Shown: positions 54,254 to 64,000 of the stretch, in pieces
Layout: each line of letters starts with the position of its first letter
Numbering within the stretch: position 1 is the stretch's first letter
Assembly: GCF_000024085.1 (NCBI RefSeq)
Contig: NC_013166.1
Span: forward strand, 868,001 to 932,000
Length of the DNA stretch: 64,000 nt
Direction: 5' to 3'
Origin: Kangiella koreensis DSM 16069
GTDB lineage: Bacteria > Pseudomonadota > Gammaproteobacteria > Enterobacterales > Kangiellaceae
Notes under the pieces: model-generated
What the model was told of the DNA's origin: nothing
The model's input: the letters and a program-made list of their open reading frames with translations, nothing else
Databases searched by the model: none
Program-made: the position numbers and the translations under genes

Positions 54254-55057
54254 ATGTCTGAAAAATTACAGAAAATTCTTGCTAATGCCGGTCTTGGTTC
54301 TCGTCGTGAAATCGAGAAATGGATTGAGGGCGGGCGTGTCAGTGTTAATGGCTCGATTGCTAAGCTCGGTGAGAGGGCGACTGATAAAGACACTATTCGT
54401 GTGGATGGCCGTATTATTAGCATCATATCTGCAGAAGAAACCTATACTCGTGTCCTAGCCTACAACAAGCCTTTGGGTGAGGTTTCGACTAAGAAAGACC
54501 CGGAAGGAAGGGCGACTGTATTTGATAATTTACCGAACACGAGTTTCGGTCGTTGGATCAGTATTGGTCGTTTGGATATTAACACTACCGGGCTTTTGCT
54601 GTTCACCAATAATGGTGAACTTGCACATCGCTTGATGCATCCATCTTATCAGGTCGAGCGCAAATATGCGGTGCGTGTGCATGGCGAAGTAACTCCTGAA
54701 ATGATTAGCAATCTGACAAAGGGTGTCCTGATCGAAGGTGATACGTGCCAATTTACTTATGTACAGGATAAAGGTGGAGAAGGTGCGAATCATTGGTATG
54801 AAGTTGGTTTAGCCGAAGGCAAAAATCGTGAGGTTCGTAAGTTGTGGGAATCTCAAGGTGTTGAAGTATCACGTTTGATGCGCGTCCAATATGGCCCAAT
54901 TAGTTTACCGACACGTTTGAGTCGTGGTCGATGGGTTGATTTGGAAGAACAAGAAATCAATGATTTGGCTAAATTAGTTGAACTGGAAGTCACTCCTCGC
55001 CGTGCTCGTCCCGAAGTTCAAAAACGTCAGAAAAAAAACATCTGGAAGAAGCGTTAA
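54254..55057 (+). CDS. rluB: 23S rRNA pseudouridine-2605 synthase RluB
   Basis: 267 residues. The N-terminal S4 domain ([20 protein letters not shown]) is followed by the RsuA-family catalytic domain: [20 protein letters not shown], catalytic Asp in [40 protein letters not shown]. Basic tail ([11 protein letters not shown]). Typically adjacent to scpAB; here separated by the response regulator and repeats. ATG 54254 has a poor site, AAGTGGTAACATC. Confidence 0.95.
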   Translation: MSEKLQKILANAGLGSRREIEKWIEGGRVSVNGSIAKLGERATDKDTIRVDGRIISIISAEETYTRVLAYNKPLGEVSTKKDPEGRATVFDNLPNTSFGRWISIGRLDINTTGLLLFTNNGELAHRLMHPSYQVERKYAVRVHGEVTPEMISNLTKGVLIEGDTCQFTYVQDKGGEGANHWYEVGLAEGKNREVRKLWESQGVEVSRLMRVQYGPISLPTRLSRGRWVDLEEQEINDLAKLVELEVTPRRARPEVQKRQKKNIWKKR

Positions 55058-55203
55058 TTTATTCCCTTCATAGTATCATCGGTTGGACTTGTATCAGAAC
55101 GAGTTCAACCGCCATCAAATTGTCATAGAGTCCCCTAGTTTTAATATCTGTTAAAGGCTATTATTGAGTGGTTACAGCTTATTTAAACCACTCAAGGAAA
55201 GCT

Positions 55204-57339
55204 ATGGGATCCGCTGCTGATAAATCATCTACTGTTACCGTAGACGATAAGCCACTAAAGTCGGCTTTGTCGATGGATGATTTAAATAAAATAAATTTAA
55301 ACCATCCCGAATATTATCTTAATCGCGAATTGAGCCTACTGGCTTTTAATTGGCGGGTTTTGCAGCAAGCGCTAGATCAATCGATCCCATTGCTTGAGCG
55401 TATGCGTTTTATATTTATCTGCAGTAACAATCTTGATGAATTTTTTGAAGTGCGGGTTGCTGGATTGCGTCATAGTTTGGCTCGTGGCGAGTCTCGTTAT
55501 GGCCTCAATGGACTCTCGACGGAAGAAGTACTGCGTCAGGTAAACGAGCAGGCTCACAAGCTGGTGGAAGAGCAGTACCGAATTTTTAATCAAGAATTAT
55601 TACCACGACTTGCTGAAGAAGATATTCATTTCTTATCGCCCAAGCATTGGGATGACGAGCAATACAAATGGCTTAAGAAATATTTTAAGCAACAAGTTAC
55701 CCCGGTTATCAGTCCGATTAGCCTTGATCTGACACATCCTTTTCCTCGGTTGGTTAATAAAAGTTTGCATTTTTTACTACATCTTCATGGCAATGATGCA
55801 TTTGGTCGCGACCTTGAATTTGCTGTATTGCACATGCCGCGTTCATTACCTCGAATTATTGAACTGCCTGAAAAGATAGGTGGTAGTGATGGGCATAACT
55901 TTGTGTACTTGTCCGCGATCATTTCTGAATTTGCAGAAGACTTATTTCCGGGCATGGAAATTAGCGGCTGTTATCAGTTTCGATTAACTCGCGATAGCGA
56001 CTTGTTGCTAGAGGAGAAGGGCATAGAAGATTTAGCCAGCGCGCTCAAGCGTGAATTGCAGTCGCGTAATTTTGGCGCTGCGGTACGTTTGGAAGTGGGG
56101 GAGTCCTGCCCAAACAAGATCGTCAACTTTCTGTTGCAAAAATGTAATTTAACTCCCGATGATTTATATCGTGTTAACGGGCCGGTTAATCTAAATCGAT
56201 TAATTTCACTCCCCGATCTGGTGGAACGACCTGATTTAAAGTTCAACGGATTTACACCGAAAGTGCCGGATGATATTCAGCGTCGTGGTGTTTTTGACGT
56301 GGTATCAGAACGCGATGTACTTCTGCATCATCCTTATCAAAGTTTTCAACCCGTAATCGATTTTGTGCGCCAGGCAGCCAGTGATCCAGAAGTTTTGGCT
56401 ATCAAGCAAACCCTTTATCGAACAGGCAGCCAGTCAGCGATTGTTGAGGCTTTAATAGAAGCCGCCCAATCAGGTAAAGAAGTGACTGCAGTAGTTGAGC
56501 TCCGCGCTCGCTTTGATGAGGCTTCCAATATTGAGTTGGCCCAGAAGTTGCAAGAAGCCGGAGTATTGGTGGTTTATGGTGTTGTAGGGTATAAAACTCA
56601 CGCCAAAATGACGTTGATTGTGAAGCGAGATAAGAAGCACCTAACTCGTTTTGTTCATCTTGGTACAGGCAACTATCATGCAGGCAATGCACGGCTTTAT
56701 ACAGATTACAGTTTGTTAACCAGTGATCCTGAAATCTGTGAAGATGTACATAAAGTGTTTCAACAGTTAACGGGCATGGGCAAGGTATATCAACTTCATA
56801 AATTATGGCATGCGCCTTTTACATTACACGACAATATAATGAAGTCGATTCAGGCCGAAACTGAGCATGCTCTGGCATGGAAAAAAGCGGCAATTATCAT
56901 TAAAGTAAATTCATTAACTGACCAGTCATTAATCGAAGCACTTTATAGAGCATCAATTGCTGGTGTTAAAATTAAATTGATTGTACGAGGTGTTTGCTGT
57001 TTAAGGCCTGGTATTGAGGGTGTATCAGACAATATAGAAGTTATTTCTATCATTGGTCGTTTTCTTGAGCACTCTCGGGTTTATTATTTCTATGGCGATG
57101 GTGCTGAGCATGTATATGCTGCCTCTGCAGACTGGATGGAGCGTAATCTCTATTATCGTGTTGAAACTTGCTTCCCGATTTTGGCTTCACCAGCAAAGCA
57201 ACAAATGATCAAAGAATTAAAGCTGATGACATCAGAAAAAATTCAGAGTTGGCACTTGCACGCTGATGGCGATTATTACTTTAATCATGTTAAGAATAGC
57301 AAGAAACTACACGATCTGTTATTGGCCAAATTGTCTTGA
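55204..57339 (+). CDS. ppk: Polyphosphate kinase 1
   Basis: 711 residues from ATG 55204 (AAGGAAAGCT upstream); a GTG at 55168 would add 12 residues without a site. Makes polyphosphate from ATP at the inner membrane. PPK1 domains: N (NRELSLLAFNWRVLQQALDQ), head, C1 (DEASNIELAQKLQEAGVLVV), autophosphorylated His in VGYKTHAKMTLIVKRD, and FVHLGTGNYHAGNARLYTDY, C2 (IEVISIIGRFLEHSRVYYF). One Pho-box-like half-site (TTGTCAT) at 55120 is too weak to claim. Converges with ppx, seven bases apart. Confidence 0.96.
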   Translation: MGSAADKSSTVTVDDKPLKSALSMDDLNKINLNHPEYYLNRELSLLAFNWRVLQQALDQSIPLLERMRFIFICSNNLDEFFEVRVAGLRHSLARGESRYGLNGLSTEEVLRQVNEQAHKLVEEQYRIFNQELLPRLAEEDIHFLSPKHWDDEQYKWLKKYFKQQVTPVISPISLDLTHPFPRLVNKSLHFLLHLHGNDAFGRDLEFAVLHMPRSLPRIIELPEKIGGSDGHNFVYLSAIISEFAEDLFPGMEISGCYQFRLTRDSDLLLEEKGIEDLASALKRELQSRNFGAAVRLEVGESCPNKIVNFLLQKCNLTPDDLYRVNGPVNLNRLISLPDLVERPDLKFNGFTPKVPDDIQRRGVFDVVSERDVLLHHPYQSFQPVIDFVRQAASDPEVLAIKQTLYRTGSQSAIVEALIEAAQSGKEVTAVVELRARFDEASNIELAQKLQEAGVLVVYGVVGYKTHAKMTLIVKRDKKHLTRFVHLGTGNYHAGNARLYTDYSLLTSDPEICEDVHKVFQQLTGMGKVYQLHKLWHAPFTLHDNIMKSIQAETEHALAWKKAAIIIKVNSLTDQSLIEALYRASIAGVKIKLIVRGVCCLRPGIEGVSDNIEVISIIGRFLEHSRVYYFYGDGAEHVYAASADWMERNLYYRVETCFPILASPAKQQMIKELKLMTSEKIQSWHLHADGDYYFNHVKNSKKLHDLLLAKLS

Positions 57340-57346
57340 AAGCTGA

Positions 57347-58903
57347 TTATTTAGTGCCTTCTACAATCCAATCCAATTGAATCTTGTGATATTCAAGATA
57401 GGCTTTTTCTTTGTTTAGCTCAGCTAATAGTAACTGATGTTTGTAGGCCCATCGCTGTGGTATTCGGATGGTTAATTGATTGTGGTTAGAAGCTTCAAAA
57501 GTTAAGCCAGAGATATCATCTTGATCGCGCTTTATATTGAGCAAGATTGCGATGCGTAAAATTTGTGTAATTGCGAGCAGGGCATGGGCTGGATCATACT
57601 TATTATCAAATTGTTCTGGGTAGAGTTTCTTGCGTTGGTTCGCGATGATGGCAGCCAAGGACTCCTTTGTTTGCTGGCTGAAACCAGGCATGTCGCCATA
57701 CTGTACAATATAAGCACTATGCAGACGCAATTTCGAGAAGCTAATTGATAAGCCTATCTCATGCAATAAGCAGGCCCAGTCTAAATAGTTTTTATAAATA
57801 GGATGGTTAATTTTCCAGGTGTCAGCAACCTGCTCGAAAATATGCTGAGCAGCACTTTTGACTTGGATGGCATAATCCTGATCTACATTAAAGCGACTCA
57901 TAAGTGATAGCGCAGTATGATGTCGGTTATCATTGCCTTTTAACTCTTCAGCGAGCTCAATTAAAATTCCTTCACGCAATGAGCCATTGGCCACATACAT
58001 CTTGTCGATGTTGAGCTCTTGAAACAGAGCAATCAGTATCGCCAGTCCCACCGCAAAAGTATTTTGACGGCTGAGCGATAAGCCACTAAAAGTAATTTTT
58101 TCCAGATGACCCATCTGGATCAATTGATCTTTAAGAAGTTGTAAATGACTTGGTCGAATGAAGCCTTCGTCAAAGCCTAGCTCAACTAATACTTTATAGA
58201 CTGCTTCGATACTTCCAGAAGAGCCGAGACAGTGTTGCCAACTTGAAAAGAGGTAGCGCTTTTCGATACGTGATATTTCGGCAGCTGCGGTTAGAATCGC
58301 ATTCTCGAAATATTTGTCGTTAATGTCACCATTGGGAAAATAACGTTGATAGGTGACACAACCGATCGATAAACTATCCAGGTTTATCGGCTCAAATTTA
58401 TCACCTAATATAATTTCGGTACTACCACCACCGATGTCTACTACCAAGGCAGTTTCAATATCGGGATGGTTATGTGACACCCCTTCATAAATTAATCGGG
58501 CTTCCTCTTTGCCGGGTAAAATCTCGATGGGGTTATTTAGTATGATTTCTGCGGGCTCAACAAATTCTTTAGCATTTTTAGCTTCGCGCAAAGTGTAGGT
58601 CGCGACAACTTTGGTGTATTTAGCAGGGATATTTTTGATTCGCTCCTGAAACAGTTTCAGGCAGTTCAAACCGCGCTCAATGGCATCTTGCGAAAGAATA
58701 TCATTGTCATCAAGACCACTGGCAAGCTGAACTTTTTCTTTAAGGCGACCAATAACACGGAATGAATGGCCATCGTATTCTGCGATGGCCAAGTGGAAGC
58801 TGTTTGAGCCTAAATCGATTGCAGCATATTGAATTGGCTGTGCCTGCTCTGCCGCTTCAAACTGCTCCTTGATAGCATCCTCTGTTAATCCCGTGAAATT
58901 CAA
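57347..58903 (-). CDS. ppx: Exopolyphosphatase (Ppx/GppA family)
   Basis: 518 residues. Actin-like ATPase fold: AIDLGSNSFHLAIAEYDGHS, VVATYTLREAKNAKEF, ILPGKEEARLIYEGVSHNHP, ALVVDIGGGSTEIILGDKFE (Gly-rich loop), LGSSGSIEAVYKVLVELGFD, VANGSLREGILIELAEEL, followed by the HD-like C-terminal domain (DWACLLHEIGLSISFSKLRL, HSAYIVQYGDMPGFS). Degrades polyphosphate or pppGpp. Length and position beside ppk favour Ppx over GppA. It converges on ppk rather than following it as in E. coli. Confidence 0.93.
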   Translation of the reverse strand: MNFTGLTEDAIKEQFEAAEQAQPIQYAAIDLGSNSFHLAIAEYDGHSFRVIGRLKEKVQLASGLDDNDILSQDAIERGLNCLKLFQERIKNIPAKYTKVVATYTLREAKNAKEFVEPAEIILNNPIEILPGKEEARLIYEGVSHNHPDIETALVVDIGGGSTEIILGDKFEPINLDSLSIGCVTYQRYFPNGDINDKYFENAILTAAAEISRIEKRYLFSSWQHCLGSSGSIEAVYKVLVELGFDEGFIRPSHLQLLKDQLIQMGHLEKITFSGLSLSRQNTFAVGLAILIALFQELNIDKMYVANGSLREGILIELAEELKGNDNRHHTALSLMSRFNVDQDYAIQVKSAAQHIFEQVADTWKINHPIYKNYLDWACLLHEIGLSISFSKLRLHSAYIVQYGDMPGFSQQTKESLAAIIANQRKKLYPEQFDNKYDPAHALLAITQILRIAILLNIKRDQDDISGLTFEASNHNQLTIRIPQRWAYKHQLLLAELNKEKAYLEYHKIQLDWIVEGTK

Positions 58904-58922
58904 ATTAATGGTTCCTTGTGAA

Positions 58923-59672
58923 TTACTTTATAAAATCTCTGGCATTGATTGCCTGACCAGTTTTGGGGCATGCCTCGCGATCCATTAGCCACAAATAAGC
59001 TGGCATCAGATCCGCTGGAGTGGGTAGTGTGTTTGGGTCTTCTCCAGGATAGGCATTGGCCCGCATTTTTGTGCGGGTTGCTCCAGGGTTGATACTGTTC
59101 ACGCGAATGTTGGCACTTTCCAATTCATCCGCCAACACTTGCATCAAGCCTTCAGTTGCGAATTTAGATACTGCATAAGCTCCCCAATAGGCGCGACCTT
59201 GACGGCCTACTCCGGAAGAGGTGAATAGAATGGATGCATCGTCGGATTTGCGTAGCAATGGCATGCAGTATTTGGTTAATAAGAATTCTGCATTAACATT
59301 AATCTGCATGACTCGAAACCAGGTTTCTTCGTCAAAATGTTCAATCGGAGAAAGTAAGCCGAGATCACCTGCGTTATGCACTAAAGCATCAAGACGGCCG
59401 AATTCTTTTTCGATAACGTCAGCAACTTGCTGATATTGCTGTGGATCATTATTTTGTAGATTGACGGGCAGGAAAGCAGGTTGTGGGTAGCCAGCTGCTT
59501 CAATTTCATCGTAAACCTTCTCCAGCTTGCGCGTGTCGCGGGATAGGAGAATCACCGTTGCACCATGTTTGGCATAGGTCATGGCAATTTCTTTGCCAAT
59601 GCCAGAAGTTGAGCCAGTGACTAAAATCACTTTATTCTTTAATAAATCGGGTGTGGCTTGATAATCTTGCAT
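58923..59672 (-). CDS. yciK: SDR-family oxidoreductase YciK
   Basis: 249 residues. NAD(P) motif VILVTGSTSGIGKEIAMTYA, DALVHNAGDLGLLSPIEHFD, catalytic Ser in ILFTSSGVGRQGRAY and Tyr-x-x-x-Lys in YWGAYAVSKFATEGLMQVLA, VRVNSINPGATRTKMRA-like NIRVNSINPGATRTKMRANA, LMPAYLWLMDREACPKTGQA. Matches YciK of enterobacteria; substrate unknown. Minus strand, 19 bases before ppx start, so possibly one operon. ATG 59672. Confidence 0.92.
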   Translation of the reverse strand: MQDYQATPDLLKNKVILVTGSTSGIGKEIAMTYAKHGATVILLSRDTRKLEKVYDEIEAAGYPQPAFLPVNLQNNDPQQYQQVADVIEKEFGRLDALVHNAGDLGLLSPIEHFDEETWFRVMQINVNAEFLLTKYCMPLLRKSDDASILFTSSGVGRQGRAYWGAYAVSKFATEGLMQVLADELESANIRVNSINPGATRTKMRANAYPGEDPNTLPTPADLMPAYLWLMDREACPKTGQAINARDFIK

Positions 59673-59777
59673 GGAAGCTTCTTACAATAGATTGGTTCAA
59701 GGAATTCAGGTATTCTACCTTACTTGAAGATTAACGAATAGTCCGCAGTGACTGGCGAAAATAAGGCTTAACGCATT

Positions 59778-60470
59778 ATGGCAAAACGAATCGCTTTAGT
59801 TGAAGACGAACCCATTTTACAGCAGAACTACAGCATGGCTTTGAAAAAAGCTGGGTATGAAGTCATGATTTATGGCACAAAAAAAGAGGCTACAACTGCG
59901 TTCAGCACGCGCCTGCCAGATTTAGTCTTGCTGGATATTGGGTTGGGAGATGATTCTGAGGCTGGTTTTGAAGTTTGTCGTAACTTGCGACAACTGTCGT
60001 CACAGCTGCCGATCATTTTTCTGACTGCGCTAGACAGTGACTTCGATATTATTTCTGGTTTGCGCCTGGGAGCTGACGATTATTTAACCAAAGACATCAG
60101 TATGCCGCATTTACTGGCGAGAATTTCTGCTTTGTTTCGCCGTTTAGACAGTATTAATTCTCCTGGATCGGGCAACAGTGTACAAACGGTTGGTGACCTG
60201 GAAATTGATAATGAGCGCTTGGCGCTGACCTGGAAAGGAGCGCCGGTTGATCTAACAGTGAGTGAGTTCTGGATTGTTAATGCTTTGGCCCAAAAACCGG
60301 GACACGTTAAAAATCGTGACCAATTGATGCAAGCGGTTAAGGCTGTAGTCGACGACAGTACAATCACTTCACACATAAAGCGCATTCGCCAGAAATTCCA
60401 ACGCATTGATCATGAGTTCGATTCCATCGAGACCGTTTATGGTATGGGGTATCGCTGGAATCATCGCTAA
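59778..60470 (+). CDS. Response regulator, proteobacterial dedicated sortase type (PdsR-like)
   Basis: 230 residues. Receiver (AKRIALVEDEPILQQNYSMA; phospho-Asp in LVLLDIGLGDDSEAGF; Lys in GADDYLTKDISMPHLLARIS) with a winged-helix C-terminal DNA-binding domain (VDLTVSEFWIVNALAQKPGH, DDSTITSHIKRIRQKFQRID, IETVYGMGYRWN). The DISMPHLLARISALFRR stretch is what I recall of the regulator in proteobacterial sortase clusters (TIGR03787-type). The stop overlaps the kinase start as TAATG. Confidence 0.85.
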   Translation: MAKRIALVEDEPILQQNYSMALKKAGYEVMIYGTKKEATTAFSTRLPDLVLLDIGLGDDSEAGFEVCRNLRQLSSQLPIIFLTALDSDFDIISGLRLGADDYLTKDISMPHLLARISALFRRLDSINSPGSGNSVQTVGDLEIDNERLALTWKGAPVDLTVSEFWIVNALAQKPGHVKNRDQLMQAVKAVVDDSTITSHIKRIRQKFQRIDHEFDSIETVYGMGYRWNHR

Positions 60471-62482
60471 TGAATTCATTGTCTTTAACAAGCCGCCTGC
60501 TGCTGCTGAGTCTGTTATTTGTTTTGATTCCGCTTATCAGCTGGTTGTTATTGGCAAAATTTGAGAAAGATATCGAGCGAAATGCTTTGGACCAGAGCAA
60601 AGAGCAGGCTCAAATTCTTGGTGGCTTTGTCAATCAGCTATTGCAAACTGATAGAACACTGAAGCAACAATTCCTCAATACTACTCAGCAAAAGCAATTC
60701 CCAATCGCACTCAAGGAAACAGCACTGTTGATCGATGGTTTTTCCGATGAGTGGTATCCCTACCAATCAGCCACTACCAGAATTCGTAATTTTGGCCAAG
60801 ATGCCAAGTTGACGGTGATAGAAGATAAAGACTTTGTATACGGATTGTTTGAGGTAGAAGATAACTCTATCGTTTATCGAAAACGCCTCGATCTCACTGA
60901 CTTATCCGATAAAATCACTTTAGTGCTTGGTTCCTACCAAATGCAATTTATGCCTATGGCTCCCGGTAAAGTACCGGCGCTGCGACAAACCGCTGACGGC
61001 TATCGGGAGGTCACGCCAATATATGCAGTATGGCAAGAGCGCACCGAAGGTTACCAGCTGGAATTTCGGGTGCCACAGAGCCTGGTGGGCAAGACCATTT
61101 CCGCTGAAATTACCGATATAGATCGTGCGCAAAGCGGAGTGGCTTTGCAGGGGATCTATTCTTTTACTGATTTTGAATCGCTAAGCTTGCACAGTAGGCT
61201 GCAAAGCGGTGTGTTAAGCTTGCTTGAGCCTGAGTTATATCGACTGACTTTGACCAATAATCAAGGTGAAGTTTTATATCAATTTGGACAATTGCATACC
61301 AATATTCGAGCTAATTGGCGCAATCGAATCTGGTCCTCGGCAATCGAAGAAGGTACCAGCGATAGCTTACTGGGGAAAAAGAGCATATCGAGTATTAACC
61401 TGGATTTGGCGCTGACTGGACGTACTCAGAGCGAATTAGTTAACGAGCCCCAACTATCTGCCTTCTCGCGTGTTTATAAGCCGCTTTATAGTAACCAGCA
61501 AGTCGTTGGCGCTATGATCCTTGAGTCTTCGCCTGTTAATGAAAAACTACTGCTACGCGACTTTTGGTTACGTTTTTTGCTGTTATTGGGACTTATCTGG
61601 GGCATATTCATCTGGTGGGTGGTGAAGCAAAGCCGTCGCTATAGTCAGCGCATTATGGAGCTTAGGGATTTAACTGAGGGGTCAATCAGCGAAGAAGGAC
61701 AGATACGTTATGTGATTGATATGGATGAAGAGTATGATGATGAGGTTTCCGATCTGACTAATAGTTTTTCGCTTTTGACTAACCGTCTCAAGCAATATCA
61801 CGACTATCAGGAGAAGTTGGCTTCCCGACTAAATCATGAGTTGAGAACACCGATCGCCATCATTCGAAGCTCACTAGACAATATTAATCGTGAAAGTTTA
61901 TCGGCGGATGAGTTGCAGCTGATTGACAATGCACAGTCTGGGGCGGTGCGAATGAGTCAGACCATTAGCCGATTGAGTGAAGCCAATAGGCTCGAACAGG
62001 CCATTCGAAGTGCTGACAAGGAGCCTTTTGACATGATTCCTGTTTTGCAAGACTTGATTGTAGCTTATAGAACCAATTGGGCGGACCATGCATTCGAATT
62101 AATTCTTGGTGTGGAGGAGGCGCGGGTTCTCGGTTCCAAAGATCTGTTTGTCCAGATGCTGGATAAGTTGATTTCAAATGCGGTAGACTTTGATGATAAG
62201 TCAAAACCTATAAAGATTTCGCTGCGGCGTAAAGATCGACAGCTGGTGTTAAGTGTTAGCAATGCTGGCCCTAATATTGCTAAGAAAAACCTGCATGATG
62301 TGTTCAGTTTGATGCATTCAAGCCGCAAGCACAGTAATCAGCATTTAGGTTTAGGGTTATATGTTGCAAGACTGATAGCCAGTTTTCATGGCGCTAAGGT
62401 GAATGCTGAAAATGAGGTTGAAGTATCGGGAGTCTCCATCAATATTGTCTGGAGAAATAAACATTTTACCGCATCTCCTTAA
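60470..62482 (+). CDS. Sensor histidine kinase, proteobacterial dedicated sortase type (PdsS-like)
   Basis: 670 residues. Two membrane segments (about 8-28 and 360-382) enclose a large periplasmic domain. It contains ETALLIDGFSDEWYPYQSAT and LEFRVPQSLVGKTISAEITD, resembling the carbohydrate-binding-like domain of the sortase-linked kinases. HAMP-like linker, HisKA with LASRLNHELRTPIAIIRSSL (phospho-His), HATPase (LDKLISNAVDFDD, NAGPNIAKKN, LGLGLYVARLIASFHGA). Partner of the regulator at 59778. No sortase or PdsO gene lies within this window. Confidence 0.85.
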   Translation: MNSLSLTSRLLLLSLLFVLIPLISWLLLAKFEKDIERNALDQSKEQAQILGGFVNQLLQTDRTLKQQFLNTTQQKQFPIALKETALLIDGFSDEWYPYQSATTRIRNFGQDAKLTVIEDKDFVYGLFEVEDNSIVYRKRLDLTDLSDKITLVLGSYQMQFMPMAPGKVPALRQTADGYREVTPIYAVWQERTEGYQLEFRVPQSLVGKTISAEITDIDRAQSGVALQGIYSFTDFESLSLHSRLQSGVLSLLEPELYRLTLTNNQGEVLYQFGQLHTNIRANWRNRIWSSAIEEGTSDSLLGKKSISSINLDLALTGRTQSELVNEPQLSAFSRVYKPLYSNQQVVGAMILESSPVNEKLLLRDFWLRFLLLLGLIWGIFIWWVVKQSRRYSQRIMELRDLTEGSISEEGQIRYVIDMDEEYDDEVSDLTNSFSLLTNRLKQYHDYQEKLASRLNHELRTPIAIIRSSLDNINRESLSADELQLIDNAQSGAVRMSQTISRLSEANRLEQAIRSADKEPFDMIPVLQDLIVAYRTNWADHAFELILGVEEARVLGSKDLFVQMLDKLISNAVDFDDKSKPIKISLRRKDRQLVLSVSNAGPNIAKKNLHDVFSLMHSSRKHSNQHLGLGLYVARLIASFHGAKVNAENEVEVSGVSINIVWRNKHFTASP

Positions 62483-62509
62483 GGTATTATGATGGGGATG
62501 AGGGTAGGT

Positions 62510-64000
62510 TATGGAATTTGAATCTATTAAGGCCAATCATTTAACGTCAATTCAACAACTTGCAGTGAGTATCGCCAAAGCCGATGACTTACAAGGCATG
62601 CTTGATCGTATTGTGGAGCATATATTCTCACAACTTGAGAGTTTTGATTGCGCACTATTTTTATATGAAGCTAGCCACCAGGACCTTATTTGCTATTCCT
62701 ACCGTAAGCAAGGGATCAGTGAAAAAGAATCTTTCAAACTCAAACCCGTCAAACTTGGTTCAGGCATTATCGGCTATACAGCTAAAAATCGACAGACCAT
62801 GCGCGTTGATGATACTGATCAAAGTAAAGTATTCGTTCAGGATTTACAAAAAAATTATTCCGAGCTGTGCGTTCCTATTGTGTTGAATGATGAGTTGATT
62901 GGGGTGATCGATATGGAGCACCCCGATAAGGCCTTTTTTACCAAGCAGGATGCGCGTTATGTCGAAACTATTGCTTCAATGGTTGCTTACCTTATTAAAC
63001 AATACCAATCCAGCGAAAAGCTGAACCTAACCATTGAAAAATTAAAGTTCGATGAGAAAAAACTGCGCGATAAAGAAATTTTTTATCGAAATCTTATGGA
63101 ACAAGCCAGTGATAGTATTTTCATCCATGATCAGGCGGGACGTTTCTTGGATGTGAATCAGCAGGCAGTTCTTAGTTTAGGTTACTCGCGTGAACAACTT
63201 TTGCAGATGCGAGTGAAAGACATCGATATAAACAGTGGGCAAAACATCACCAGCGGTACTGAGTTCTATAAAAGTTTACGGCCAGGTGAGCCGATCATTG
63301 TTGAGTGCAAACATCAACGAAAAGATGGCAGCGTTTTTCCTGTAGAGGTCAAAGTAGGACTGTTAAGCGATGATAATATTATTGCAGTAGCGCGTGATGT
63401 TTCAAAGCGCCAGAAAGTAATGGATGAGCTCGATACATCAAAGAGATTCATGCAGGATATTATCAATACCTCTCCGGATGTGATTTATGTGTTTGATTTT
63501 GAAAAAGGTTTGATCATCGATGGGGCGGATCGCTTTGCACGCTACCTTGGATATGGCGGTGATGAGTTTGAAAGTTGGGATTCAGTATTAAAAATCATCC
63601 ACCCAGACGACTCTGATATTCTAAAAGAACGTGGTGCTAAAATTATGAACTCTAACTCTGATGAAGTCATCAAGTCAGAGGGGCGTTTTAAGAACGCCAA
63701 GGGTGAATGGGTTTGGTTAAAGAATCATTGCAAAATAGTAAAGAGAACCAGTCAGGGTGAGCCTTTAATTGAAGTTGGGACTATCAGCGATATCACGCAT
63801 CGTAAAGTGATGGAGCGGGAACTCATTAACAAAGAAGAGTATTATCGGGCTCTGGTTGAAAATGCATTTGATGGCATAGTTCTTTACGATGAGAAGGGCC
63901 GCGTCCAATTCCTGTCTAAAAGTGTTGAAAAACTATTAGGCTATAAGGCTGAAGATGTAACCAATAAAACCGGTATAGACTTTATTTTCCCTAGCGATTT
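62510..64000 (+). CDS. GAF-PAS multi-sensor signalling protein, 3' end cut by window
   Basis: 497 residues are visible from ATG 62510 (GAGGGTAGG upstream). GAF about 15-165 (FDCALFLYEASHQDLICYSY, GSGIIGYTAKNRQTMRVDD, SELCVPIVLNDELIGVIDME), PAS about 195-305 (YRNLMEQASDSIFIHDQAGR, VECKHQRKDGSVFPVEVKV), PAS about 320-435 (INTSPDVIYVFDFEKGLIID, EGRFKNAKGEWVWLKNHCKI), PAS from about 445 (YYRALVENAFDGIVLYDEKG). Kinase or GGDEF output is off the edge. It starts 28 bases after the sensor kinase, possibly same operon. Confidence 0.88.

Noticed and set aside
55120..55126. Pho box upstream of ppk
   Set aside because: Only one half-site-like TTGTCAT is seen without a second half at 11-base spacing.

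Overview
The window reads as chromosome from a free-living gammaproteobacterium of moderate GC, most likely marine. Gene order is the classic gammaproteobacterial one (ffh-rpsP-rimM-trmD-rplS; xerD-dsbC-recJ; barA/rlmD-relA-mazG-pyrG-kdsA-eno-ftsB-ispD ... ispF-truD-surE-pcm-yqaA-nlpD; bolA-yciI-yciB/rnm-yciO; trpS-scpA-scpB-rluB). A Kangiella-like genus fits the gene content, but that is inference from memory. The two edge genes, a CorC/YfjD-type protein at the left and a GAF-PAS sensor at the right, are cut by the window.

Layout. 1-9 kb: corC-like and ypjD on the minus strand, ffh, two small minus-strand genes, the ribosomal rpsP operon, then xerD and dsbC. 9-20 kb: recJ, a lipoprotein, mscS, mtaB, then a BarA-type hybrid kinase directly preceded by a periplasmic binding-protein gene, a PolB-like exonuclease and rlmD. 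20-31 kb: an orphan AT-rich gene, a ZIP metal transporter, relA, mazG, yaiI, pyrG, kdsA, eno, ftsB, ispD. 32-39.6 kb: a complete histidine operon. 39.6-44.4 kb: ispF to nlpD. 44.4-54 kb: small housekeeping genes, a MarR-led detoxification operon, trpS, scpAB and a response regulator. 54-64 kb: rluB, ppk and ppx (convergent), yciK, a two-component pair resembling the proteobacterial dedicated sortase system, and the start of a multi-PAS sensor.

The most unusual part is the histidine operon. It sits between ispD and ispF, which are neighbours in most relatives. It is preceded by two separate leader peptides, each with six consecutive His codons and each followed by its own intrinsic terminator: two attenuators in series. 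The first shows the three mutually exclusive pairings of a textbook attenuator. The genes are strongly rearranged: hisG, a hisC fused to a HAD phosphatase domain, a hisB with only the dehydratase domain, hisH, hisF, a hisA-hisI-hisE fusion, and hisD last. The HAD domain is the obvious candidate for the missing histidinol-phosphate phosphatase. With it, all ten activities from PRPP/ATP to histidine are encoded in seven overlapping or closely spaced genes.

Other points of interest are nested hairpin elements after ffh and rlmD, two inverted copies of a dispersed roughly 130-bp repeat, two REP-like palindromes with shared flanks, an identical 11-base promoter motif before three genes, and the absence of rpoS directly after nlpD.
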